Shown here piece after piece: positions 58,301 through 64,000 of a DNA stretch of 64,000 nt (its first letter is position 1; each line of letters begins with the position of its first letter). The notes beneath the pieces are model-generated. The model saw only the letters and a list, made by a program, of their open reading frames with translations. It ran no database searches and was not told where the DNA came from. Source of the stretch: Rhabditoides inermis (lineage: Eukaryota > Nematoda > Chromadorea > Rhabditida > Rhabditidae); assembly GCA_963966185.1 (NCBI GenBank), contig CAWZYM010000026.1, positions 689,046 to 753,045 on the forward strand. Direction: 5' to 3'. Made by a program: the position numbers and the translations under genes.

Positions 58301-59274
58301 CGAGTATAAACAAAAAGGTATACAACGGATCGACAATGAAATTGATTCACTTCGACTCACCACGAGTTAAACTAGACAAATTTCTGCGCATAAACAAAGA
58401 AATCGCACACATCCGACAAGAAGAAGCGGATCCAGTTCTGCGATGCTCTAACGCAACTCACTGCACGTTTATAGATCGATGCAGGTGCGATTTCGCAGAC
58501 GACAATGCTTTATGCCGATGCCCAGATACCGACTACTACTCGCTCCTCCGTGATCCAAACAACATGTTGCCAACCATAGGCGAAGGGTTTGAATTGAAGG
58601 TAACGTCGCAAGTGAAGCCGCAATTGATTACAACACGCGACGCGCTGCACATTCAATTCAACATCCAAGAACGACTAAACCTGTCATATTCCCAATACGA
58701 CACTCCCTGCCGGGTGAGTGACGTGTCCCCCATAACCGGATGCTTCAACTGCCTCAAAGGGGCAAAATTCAAACTAAGATGTCATTCGGAAGTACCGGGA
58801 GCCGCCCAGATACAATGTACGGACAATTTTGTAGACACAATTCAATGTGACAAAACCGGTCACGTGACTAAGATCAGACGCTATTTCGAAGAGCGCGAGG
58901 TCAAAGAGTCGTGTACTGTGCATTGCGGAGGGAAATCGATCGCAATCGCAACAACCGGTGAGCTAGACTACATTGAGGGCAGCATACCAATGGCAAACAC
59001 AGCCAAGGGCACAACGTACATCGCTCCAGAAACTATCGGGATATGGGACCAGCTGTGCGAAACAGTCGAAAAGACTATCAGGTTTCTGAGAGCGATGGAC
59101 GAGTGGCTACCGATTATCCTCGCAATAGCAATAATTATCTTCCTCATCGTGCTATTCTCGCCCACAATATGGCAGCTAAACTGCATGCAATGCCTCAACA
59201 GGCAGCAGCCACAAGTACAATTCGCGATGCTGCCAACAGGAATCGCCCACCCAAACCCAAATGAAACCTACTAG
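49306..59274 (+). CDS. Gag-Pol-Env polyprotein of a BEL/Pao element (3322 aa)
   Basis: One uninterrupted frame. Gag: helical amino terminus, Lys/Ser-rich tract (about 450-590), DUF1759-like capsid region from about 611 (MPEFDGSVKQWKLFYQTF), then an Asn/Gln/Gly-rich tail (about 805-930) without zinc knuckles. Aspartic protease DTG at 988-990. Reverse transcriptase with QADVKSAFHTVLI (Asp1312), LPFGVNASGYLLAE and LYVDNLF (Asp1397, Asn1398). RNase H Asp1570, Glu1617, Asp1647. Integrase zinc site His1856, His1861, Cys1891, Cys1894 and catalytic Asp1927, Asp1991, Glu2042. I see no usual DUF5641-like tail after integrase. The envelope part starts with a hydrophobic leader near 2166. A Thr-rich mucin-like stretch (2231-2296), a small Cys-bearing Gn-like part with membrane segment near 2664-2685, a second leader near 2787-2808, a Cys-rich phlebovirus Gc-like ectodomain and a final membrane anchor near 3268-3288 follow. 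All catalytic residues are present apart from the YVDN variant. Confidence 0.9.
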   Translation: MNPSDPDGKGAPPTQKGAVYKIYQGEIIGDSGLRVPKELFSPEQLAEIAEKGETQAEIVESQIALLIETWKEQYPAAAELAEKADIQRRLSLKVADTATPFIPIKNEEDWNQAADLMKEIQKQDRRQFEAEAAYFEKQEEMLKSTLGDSDAAPTLREFYLQMSTSMRRARKALARQKSGILAELKKHNQNAARILDFSIRHFPEGEVSDRESLEEEIAAAEKRTEEEGECKREKGDESQPNDEFQIAFKTNSTVESSAPEPPVRSKPDSPSSAGKQVTPAAHPNTEISEIVERMESERSPAHHQPIFQGKIEHTPGNDQFITPKSALPIAKFNSPTNPVQKAFNLVIDCCLDGDKKGVTWKNETNESYQTFKTGIADTPANPNQVITSSFDENWAKPYYEGMAARQTARLASDDEFRDFQRRFERLKQTSRSASIAGEEDNNNWPLPEVKTYGKEKAEKSKKKERTKKKEIDSSSDSESETDSDKKKKERKNKKKQRKEAKKGKKDKRKKRNKRSPSSSSTSTSDSSSSSTSSDESSDSDSSSDSSSSSSTTSTSTSSTTSQSASEKNKGRRKAKNKKREKKKEKRERRRAKSRERRNRSIDPRIFTTMALSNIIDMPEFDGSVKQWKLFYQTFTALMEGQSDIVKLTKLKQCCKREAAGVINHFGMSAENYKPAMTALKRAYGSETKLIKSLWDEFRATQPASDHYASVKATYNTIKAIMVQLMELTRVRGNDLTTEITRRFPKRFWGKLMAAEVRADGNVKKFLKELERIVTEYEDTEKNFETFTRGRQMMAKEKGGHKGRSQSKKPYQNGKKGGGNGQNGNQQNQGNGGQSGGNGGFQKKGKFRRGQSQQRNQNGQNQNAKSSNNYEKKNPQQQSKGGGNQSKGGQKNQGNNGAKGNQQNGSGGKGFQNKKEFKGKKKGNGNNKKQQVQFSHSPSRSQSPTIPRPFHQRMAKTDAREKAGDLMIFSPNVKNHRNNALQQMDIMVDTGAQKSCIDAEVARQLNLPIISGKRKAEFQMWNGETHTIDTHYVRLTMYHNKVKVTADVMVCENLAFDEPRPQIRQEDEKAVRDAGAKIIGGTRRVELIMGIDQCYSTFGNLQPTTLPSRKVLLQSSLGDTICGKAKMTVWKMNKMRTTKEDNELMWRVVNVGLEDIDDIEIKKRVRQHFLDTVAITETGQVMVEWPLKPRAKEPFHDNYDVAMQQFLHLINTCNKKKPGLFQLIQTQFQDLITKGILEPVDVDRDGVFMYLPYHVVWNDKSDTTPARVVFNGSSHKRGEPSLNDLVYAGETTLPDLCGILLRTREAPYLMQADVKSAFHTVLINQKSQDLTRVIFIKPGTDISKPLNREDIQILAFTRLPFGVNASGYLLAEAIKFFVSHNCHDQALKDNIEFNLYVDNLFMTFGSRKESYEWYKKSKELFAAMGMCIRVYASNETGIYEKLPEEDLAKGRMSKVLGMIWDVNADTYSVRKPDLKKFLYLDYTTKRVVSSVIGSTFDPLGLYAPVTVGSKLLLKKFWVVNQLDWDTKHYDPNDKEVVDATIRLIEETDMTVPRQLEDVKFSSTHELVVFTDASKDCYGAVAYLRSPSKKKSGDFAVNMLMAKQKLAPEKGKNTIPHLELCGIVVGTKLASFILSHTTLKIVRVCIMSDSEIALQWIQHGPREKNEEFAESNWRKGPDFLKKEEREWPEVHIAFPIDDDPTEEKVTEETMKHPIMMHAARKKETIPAATQALNSFRMVTQPATNVLNKMIAAAAYVIQFLALIAKPITERRRLKIPEIYTKFEGSVEGRAAGKNVLIRIHQQAHIAAILEMRSRVDVRLDEDGIYYQYSRIKDSEHCFRRPVIIQKTRLFEALVDDIHQQMFHAGFASTVAEYNSRYFTPKLRASMKPLLRKCVQCQKAKARPFPMQTRPALPEVRTMRAFPFEACGVDFAGPVYYLNETSQVKEKAYIVLFTCLSSRLIHMEPIYSMDTDQFLYSLARLAARYTLPLRLFSDNGSTFVLAEKLTAGKAGSRSPTAYLDGELGRRNVKWHRVISMAPWSAGAWERMVALGKASLYAAMKGITPDRVQLETMMQQCSRIVNSRPIIQCSETGRVTETTRPINLLIPLEIQKKDEDPVQKAIDSPHVEPKKTKQPATKGQVQDQEEEPAKKAAPSVSRAGRNRRAPNRFTFCIMLILLSGAAAHTQNAEVREYSELVVEQYAIAVANNDLRTVEGIVQMAKLDGIHLPYIRPPNPTSKTIPTSTPTTAPTTTKPYTRKTSTTIKSTTLTETTRKYTSVTTPSPTTKAKITTSATTLSKGRTWKSQASARTTTQSAGRSGKVTARPALITDERIATAIREGLKKAEREISSMKRQPRARAPMGPGRSRARSRGRKKGTVKKPTNNEQAQTTVSTEKETKIQKLRKMAKQAASESLKSAVSSTIKTAGQEAMGMITNEVLNITIGSVVEKLTQSHELNSEEKLELSEMTREEIEDLAEQQEIELEYEEPTYVDEEMKRLFSGADDDSEPEMDGMTETNEDKLEASTGKNESTRVYIGNHYENGSVIHPQEHFLIIEPAYSGSIQCTDEGVQLFDHAKTDEYTKYRVCIDEDEKACNDEVRAAIDELEGITIPVDAHVIVHPFLVTWRKYNGKRNEVIKHTCPGIDLCSVNHCTICMYQTLVNPHCHKKKAILFLALITIIPGTLLALLIRCRQRIKKAWRDRTMCRRSAGCCARTAACCVRRKKKDIPRPAEEEETTENMLDERVEETQVDVERRESDDMSGISRYTPIPFNVQQPTCIIRSDRSVRYSKRPLSMSLSTLTQIAIAVSFITACTAETCDKTTPITTEAITCSRDSCSTQTSINMFFTSIDRTVCINIEYPGKKMQKTMIHLKDVTWTCGASRTLYTRNITTKTESIRRCAGSGLCTGGKCNDIDQDTIISEFSEANKYSGATYCTNKCGFLLCKCLTLSSSCLYYRVYAKPTTYDLVEIIECNYWVPEVSLEVTTVPPHGEKTIETVKLVDSMATSINKKVYNGSTMKLIHFDSPRVKLDKFLRINKEIAHIRQEEADPVLRCSNATHCTFIDRCRCDFADDNALCRCPDTDYYSLLRDPNNMLPTIGEGFELKVTSQVKPQLITTRDALHIQFNIQERLNLSYSQYDTPCRVSDVSPITGCFNCLKGAKFKLRCHSEVPGAAQIQCTDNFVDTIQCDKTGHVTKIRRYFEEREVKESCTVHCGGKSIAIATTGELDYIEGSIPMANTAKGTTYIAPETIGIWDQLCETVEKTIRFLRAMDEWLPIILAIAIIIFLIVLFSPTIWQLNCMQCLNRQQPQVQFAMLPTGIAHPNPNETY

Positions 59275-59820
59275 TTATCGAATGTGGTGTACAAATTGTA
59301 TATAATGTATATAATGTGTATAATATGTATAAACTGTCTATACAATTCCATAGTCATTGATACGGGTTCAATTTGCCAGTGAGCATGGGAGGGCGGGTAA
59401 CCTAGAGAATACGGTAAACCATACCAGTAATACGGTTAATAACCTTGATCTCATAACCAAAAAGAGAAAACGAAAGAGGATAAGATAACACGCGGAGCCA
59501 TAATGAATGATGGATGACAGGAGAAGGACGCACGCGCAGCGTATCTTCCCGCCCACCCCCAACGGCATTCATTCCCAAAGACGCCGCGCCGGAGGCACCT
59601 GCCCCGGGCATCTCCCCCGACCATCTCTCCCAGACCCAATAAGGGGTCATTGACCCCTCTCTCTCTCTCTCTCTCTCTCCCTCCATCTATACGACTCGCG
59701 GTATAAGCTAACCATAACAAACGCGACTAACCGATCAAACGCGATATCGTATTACGTCATTACCAAAGGTTGCGAGAGATAAATCGCGCATTGCAGGACC
59801 GTAACTGATCCCAATCGACT
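59275..59820 (+). other. Spacer between polyprotein and accessory gene
   Basis: It starts with an AT-rich tandem of GTATAATGTATATAAT-like units (59295-59345), which contains TATA-like sequence, then unique sequence and a short CT run at 59659-59679. It could hold the promoter of the next gene. Nothing coding. Confidence 0.45.
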
Positions 59821-60712
59821 ATGTCCAGCCACAAGCACAGCCATCGCAACGACGGTGCCTACCCGAGAAACCGCGCCCGTAACACAGCACCCGACTACCC
59901 CCCGACAAGGGATGTGGAAGGAGGACGGCGAAACGGTAAAATAGGCAGCGTCGAGCAATCGAGAAGAAATGAATTGCAGCCCCCGCGACAGCCCAGCAGC
60001 TAAGACCCCACTGCGCCGTATGCAGGAAAAACGGGCATGTGGCAATTTCCTGCAAGAGACTATCAGTCATGCCGACGCCAAGGCTCCAGGAGTATGCCGT
60101 CGTCTCCGACTTCTGTTTGCTGTGCATGGAGCCTGCACATCAGCCCTGGGCGTGTCACAATCGCGCGGAAAAAACCGTCCAAGAAGGACGTTGCAAGAAC
60201 AAGCGGTGCATGGCCACTGGCGGTCACCATTGGGGCAGGGTATGCCCCCTCCTGGAGGATGGAGTCGGCGAGGAGGAGTTCAACCGCCTGGTGGAGGAAA
60301 GGATTCTCCAGATCGAAGTAAGTGAAGGAAAAAGAGAGAGCCAGAAAGAGAGAGAGAGAGGGCGGGCATAGGATAACCCTCAATTTAGTTCTTGATGACG
60401 GGAAAACGGGACGATGAGGAGGACACGACCGAGGACAAGAACAACGAGGAAGAAGCAACTGAGCTCAAGGTGAGAATGAGAAAGAGAGCGCGAAAGTCGA
60501 CGATTGGGAGAGAAATAATAGACAAATTATAGGAGAAGCTGTCCGCTCTCCAACGCCAACAAGAGTTGGAAGAACGCGAGCGCAAGCTGCAGGCCAAGAA
60601 GGCCGAGCAGGCGCTCAAGGCCATGCGGGATGCAGTAGAGCGTGCGCAGCACGACAAGGAGATCCTGGAGAGGGAAAAAAAAGGCGTTGGAGGAGAGGGT
60701 CAGCCAGATTGA
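59821..60712 (+). CDS. Spliced nucleocapsid-like zinc-knuckle protein (237 aa)
   Basis: Four exons join in perfect phase: 59821-59935, 59980-60317, 60389-60469 and 60533-60712, with introns of 44, 71 and 63 nt, all GT-AG. After a basic amino terminus come three retroviral-type zinc knuckles: CAVCRKNGHVAISC and CLLCMEPAHQPWAC (both C-x2-C-x4-H-x4-C), then CKNKRCMATGGHHWGRVC. This three-knuckle pattern with a terminal HH is that of BEL/Pao Gag nucleocapsids, and it is exactly the module missing from Gag here. An acidic exon (DDEEDTTEDKNNEEE) and a coiled coil (EKLSALQRQQELEERERKLQ) follow. An A8 run at 60675-60682 puts the stop at 60710. With seven A the coil would continue (ALEERVSQIEADLLE) to a stop at 60741, so the end may be altered by a one-base indel. 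Probable role: RNA-binding partner of Gag supplied in trans. Confidence 0.75.
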
Positions 60713-61024
60713 GGCCGACCTTCTCGAGACGCCGACTCGCTGATAGCCCTCTCCAGATGCCAGTCGCGCCCGCCACAGTCTCCCTCCGCACCTCCTCGCC
60801 AGCCAGCCTACCGCCAGCCTCATCCCATCCTACCTCACTCCAGCTACCCCACCGACCAACATGCACCCACCACTTATATATCGACGGCGACTCAATAACA
60901 CACCAATCGCCACCAAATAACACCACAACACGAAGCAAGCACAATTATATTCATATCGCACAGATAAAATGAACAAGTGAAGGCAATGTTGAATGTGTTA
61001 TAAAAATGCGAGCAATAAAGGTTA
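60713..61024. other. 3' untranslated region between convergent genes
   Basis: Pro/Ser/Thr codon-like stretches with no open continuation; no domain. The region lies between the stops of two converging genes. Confidence 0.5.
61014..61019 (+). promoter_or_regulatory. Polyadenylation signal of the zinc-knuckle gene
   Basis: AATAAA about 300 bp after the sense stop and only 6 bp from the stop codon of the convergent antisense gene, so the two transcripts must overlap at their 3' ends. Confidence 0.6.
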
Positions 61025-62673
61025 TTAGTTTGTGAATGAACGGAGAAGATCGATCATAGTGTTATCGGAAGGGGCGTTGGGAGAGGATGAGGCCGAGGTC
61101 ACAGAGAGAGTAGGGGGAATAGAGAGACGCAGGCGAGTAGACTGAGAGGACGCGCGAGCGCGGGAGGCGCCAGGGGCATCGCGCTGCCCAGCGGCAAAAT
61201 GAGCGTCACTCACAAAATGGCGACGGCGACGGAAGAGGGTGATGGCAGGAGCAAGGTGAAGAGAGGAACGCGCAGATTCACGAGCAGCTGCGCAGCGTGC
61301 AGAGAACGCATGGGATTTCACATTCACTTCCTCCAGCCTATCCACGATCAACCTATGCTCAGACCAAAAATCGTCATCCGACTGGTCCAGCCGGCGGAGG
61401 GACTTCAAGTGCAGCGTAGCCAGCGCGGAGAGCCCTTTGAGACCGCGCGCGATATCACGGGCGGACTAAAAGGGAGGCGTGAAAAAGTACTAGCCACGAG
61501 AATAGCACTCACATCTTCCATGTTGAACAGGCCCTCGAGTATGGCAAAAGCGTCGCGAGCATACTGTAATACTGTATGACGGGAGAAGGTGACAGACGCC
61601 ACTTACCGTATCGCGAGCAGACAGATCTTGATCAGAGAGAGTAGCCGCCTGTCCAACTAACTCTTCCCAAAGCTCGTGAAGAGCACTACAAGACGAACGC
61701 GCATCGTCGAGAGCACTCTGTAGCTGAACAGTGACGCGAGCGCGGTCAGAAAGAAAGACAGAACGGTCAGCGACCCTCGCACTCAATTCCGTACGACGAT
61801 CCGACTTGCGAGCGCGCAGCTGACTCATGGCAACTAAACAAAACAAAAATCAATTTATCTACAAAAAAAAAATGCGCTATCAATGCGATTCACGAGCGAG
61901 GAAAGGCGTACACTACATTAGCATAAGCAGACGCCGCCTCCAACTCCGAGGCTAGCTCACTGGGGGTCAGATATAAGCTCCCGATAGCCAGGAGGTGAAC
62001 ACGGCGTTCAAGGACGCGAATACTGGGAAGCAGGGAAGGGGACTCCCAATCAAGAGGGACAAAATGAAAACGAGTCGACCGCTCAGCCGGATGCACATGA
62101 TGAGGTAGGGCGACAACCGGAAAGAAAGGCGATTACAAAGAGGATTAAAATTTTGTAATTGATATCCACCTTTTCGACGACAGCCGCTATCCCCGCAAAC
62201 TGCCGCACGTGAGTACGCAGCAGAGCGAGGCCACGCCGCACCCCACGGCAATGATTGGCCACCGGGCGCCAAAAGAGACTCTGGTCAGACGCCGGCGCAT
62301 CCGATATCTCAAAGGGGCGTGCGCGAAGCGAAGTCAGCCCATTCAAACCAACAAGGGAGAAAACAAAAGAATCCACAAGTTGAATGAGAGCGAGATCGAT
62401 CAGAGCGAGCGGAGTGCGACTAAATGATTGTAATACAATCAAACGGATCAGCTACAGTATACCTGACGCGCGGCGGATCGGCAATGAATATAAGGCCGCA
62501 TCGACGAGGGACGCGAGTCGGAAGGAATAGCTGGATCCATCCCAAAACCCCAGTGACAATAAAATCTCCTTTCACCAGCACATACATCGAAACTTCTAGA
62601 GAGTGAAGCTCTCACTCATCAAGTAATAGAGATGTGCAGATAGGCGCACTCACCCGCCTCCAATCAAGGTCAT
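61025..62673 (-). CDS. Antisense seven-exon gene of unknown function (392 aa)
   Basis: On the minus strand, seven exons join with consistent phases throughout: 62673-62654, 62531-62463, 62419-62170, 62081-61961, 61833-61607, 61563-61513 and 61465-61025. Donors include GTGAGT, GTATAC, GTGGAT, GTGAGC and GTAAGT; most acceptors end in TTTAG or CAG. The product starts MTLIGGGYSFPTRVPRR and contains a hydrophobic helix-forming region (LALIDLALIQLVDSFVFSLV). Arg/Ala/Ser-rich helical segments follow (MSQLRARKSDRRTELSARVA, SALDDARSSCSALHELWEEL). The end is LKSLRRLDQSDDDFWSEHRL followed by a Ser-rich tail. I recognise no domain. Mostly helical composition would suit a membrane-associated or coiled-coil protein. 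It lies antisense to the retroelement, so its introns cannot be removed from the genomic RNA. The 62082-62169 intron has a weak acceptor and is the least certain join. Confidence 0.65.
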
Positions 62674-62809
62674 TGCTTATCATAATTTATCGGGACAAGC
62701 AATTGAAATAAACAAGGATGAGGTAGCATGTGTGGATCGAGAAACGCAAGATTATATCATGAGCAATTGGACGCGACAGTCGGAGAAAGAGTATGGCCTA
62801 GGCAGCGGA

Positions 62810-63342
62810 TTAAGACGACAGGGCGCGCAGAGACACAAGGCGCATCTGAGCAGCCGCAAGAGGAGCATACTCACGCCTACCCGCCCCCTGACGATACAGA
62901 AGGTAAGCGACAGCAAAGGTGGAGATAATGGCGACAATGACAAGTACAATATGGCCGAGATCAATAGAAGCCGCGTCACACTCAACACACTCGCGAGAGC
63001 GAGAAGGGGAAGCGGATGAAAGGGGCACCGCCGAAGTCGAGTCGTAGGAGGCACGGGCTGCTGACGGCGACGATCGGTAGCATGAGACGATAGCACGCTC
63101 ATCGGAAGACAGTGCACGATCCAAATTCTGGAACAACAGATTCCACCCTCTCTCCTTGCGCAATACACATTGGATAGCAGATAAACAACTCACTCGGAAA
63201 GACGGACGATGCACAAGTGCCCCGAGGGACACCTCGGGCACGAGGCCGACACTTGCCACTCCCCGCAAGCCGACGGCGAGCGCGAGACGTACACACCAGC
63301 GACGCCAAGCAGAGCAAGAAGGAGAAGGACAAGAGAACGCAT
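62810..63342 (-). CDS. Antisense small type I membrane protein (162 aa)
   Basis: Two minus-strand exons, 63342-63194 and 63149-62810, join in phase over a 44-nt intron (donor GTGAGT). The product starts with a clear signal peptide (MRSLVLLLLALLGVAGVYVS). A short Cys-bearing ectodomain follows (CGEWQVSASCPRCPSGHLC, then a Ser-rich stretch and CVEC). One membrane helix (LGHIVLVIVAIISTFAVAYL) and a short basic tail (YRQGAGRREYAPLAAAQMRL) end the protein. The acceptor is not pyrimidine-rich, so the exact junction is provisional. A second acceptor at 63128 would lose the membrane frame. The gene is 137 nt upstream of, and in the same orientation as, the 392-residue gene; one transcript could carry both. 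Function unknown; a surface or envelope-associated accessory role is a guess. Confidence 0.55.
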
Positions 63343-63894
63343 CTGAACGGGCAAATAGGCAGAGTTTCTAGAAAACAAGGAAAACGAAACCAGCCGCCCT
63401 CGCCAGCCGAGTTGGATACAATGTATGAGGAGTGTCCAAGCCATGTCCTGTGAAGGCACATGTGGCGGATTCAAAGGGATTGCAAAGGGCATCCGAACCG
63501 CCACGCCACACACGATCTGATACAAAAGATGTAAACAATGATCGTAATCAATTGGCGTCACTCTAAAAACAAAAAAGGAGAACTTAAAAGAGGTTCTCGG
63601 AAGAAGAAAAAACAGTAACGTAATCGGCAGCGCGCACTCACTCTACCGTCACTTCACACCAGACGCGACTATACCTACCAGCCGTCAGAAGAAGCCTTCA
63701 TCGTCAACGACAAAACAACACGTCAACGACAACACGTCTTCAACAAGCGACAGGAGGAGACCCACTACCGAACGTAGACTGAGAAGCCCAAAAAACAGGG
63801 CAATTATCACTTTATAAATTTATAAGTATCGATTATCTCCCCCCGTGTCACATCACTCATTACACTCGAGATGTTCTCGAGTCCCCCCCCGGAA
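63343..63894. other. Region between the antisense genes and the right LTR
   Basis: Probably the antisense promoter region: a palindromic TTTATAAATTTATAA lies at about 63811-63825 and can act as a TATA element on either strand. Two CTCGAG sites flank ATGTT at about 63867-63883. Just before the LTR there is C8 (63883-63890) and GGAA rather than a purine tract. Confidence 0.4.
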
Positions 63895-64000
63895 TGTCCC
63901 GACCGGAACGAGAGAGTGAGAGAGAGCACAGACACGTAAGAGAGAAGTGAGAGAGATCGACACTTATCGCCGGGACGATCCGCGTGAGCGGTCGCCCTTT
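63895..64000 (+). repeat. Right long terminal repeat, cut by the window end
   Basis: 106 bp identical to 47408-47513, starting TGTCCCGACCGG. The remaining LTR and the host junction lie beyond 64000. Confidence 0.92.

Noticed and set aside
59402..60127. Minus-strand frames after the polyprotein
   Set aside because: Overlap the spliced zinc-knuckle gene and its upstream region; no motif and no consistent introns.
61890..61960. Extension of the antisense exon to a GTAGTG donor (ELASELEAASAYAN)
   Set aside because: It breaks the phase with the next exon at 61833; the GTGAGC donor at 61960 keeps it.
62728..63019. Plus-strand frames ending at a good GTAAGC donor (62912)
   Set aside because: No phase-compatible acceptor or partner exon; the opposite strand has a coherent signal-peptide and membrane frame.

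Overview
The window is animal nuclear DNA. Genes are split into many short exons by compact GT-AG introns (mostly about 45-130 nt), exons are GC-rich, intergenic DNA is AT-richer, and GA/CT microsatellites are very dense. The gene content (Fat-like cadherin, a divergent armadillo/beta-catenin, rabphilin, a BEL/Pao retroelement with a phlebovirus-type envelope) suggests a small-genome ecdysozoan. A nematode is my best guess; this is inferred from style and cannot be proved here.

Layout, left to right. (1) 1-8345 (+): 3' part of a Fat-like cadherin: cadherin repeats, EGF, laminin-G, EGFs, one membrane segment and a cytoplasmic tail. One intron holds a TTAA-flanked MITE-like element. (2) 11645-14995 (+): a divergent beta-catenin/armadillo-repeat protein behind a TATA-bearing upstream region. 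(3) 17836-25216 (+): three neighbouring genes for very basic, presumably nuclear proteins with a recurring A-x-x-A-R-x-R-Y-x-R-M-S motif. The last two look like a tandem duplication in which the first copy (19654-21699) carries several single-base frameshifts and the second (22354-25216) is open. (4) 25217-41179: about 16 kb almost without genes, rich in GA/CT arrays, with a perfect 102-bp inverted repeat (29372-29668), a 200-bp GGA array and one isolated candidate coding exon at 34421-34834. (5) 41180-47407 (+): a rabphilin gene. Its coding sequence stops in the middle of the C2A domain because a retroelement is inserted in the exon.

(6) 47408-64000: a very large BEL/Pao-type LTR retroelement, at least 16.6 kb. 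The first 106 bases (47408-47513) recur exactly at 63895-64000, where the window ends, so the right LTR and the rest of rabphilin lie outside. After the left LTR comes a 1.57-kb leader with 14 copies of a 20-bp palindrome-bearing repeat. A single 3322-codon frame then encodes Gag, aspartic protease, reverse transcriptase, RNase H, integrase and a two-part glycoprotein resembling phlebovirus Gn/Gc.

Downstream of the polyprotein, 4.6 kb carries three further genes whose exon phases I could join without conflict. A sense gene with three introns (59821-60712) encodes three retroviral-type zinc knuckles, the nucleocapsid module that Gag itself lacks. A seven-exon antisense gene (62673-61025) encodes 392 residues of unknown function. 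A two-exon antisense gene (63342-62810) encodes a 162-residue type I membrane protein. This retroelement with a detached nucleocapsid gene, antisense intron-bearing cargo and a leader repeat array is the most novel thing in the window.
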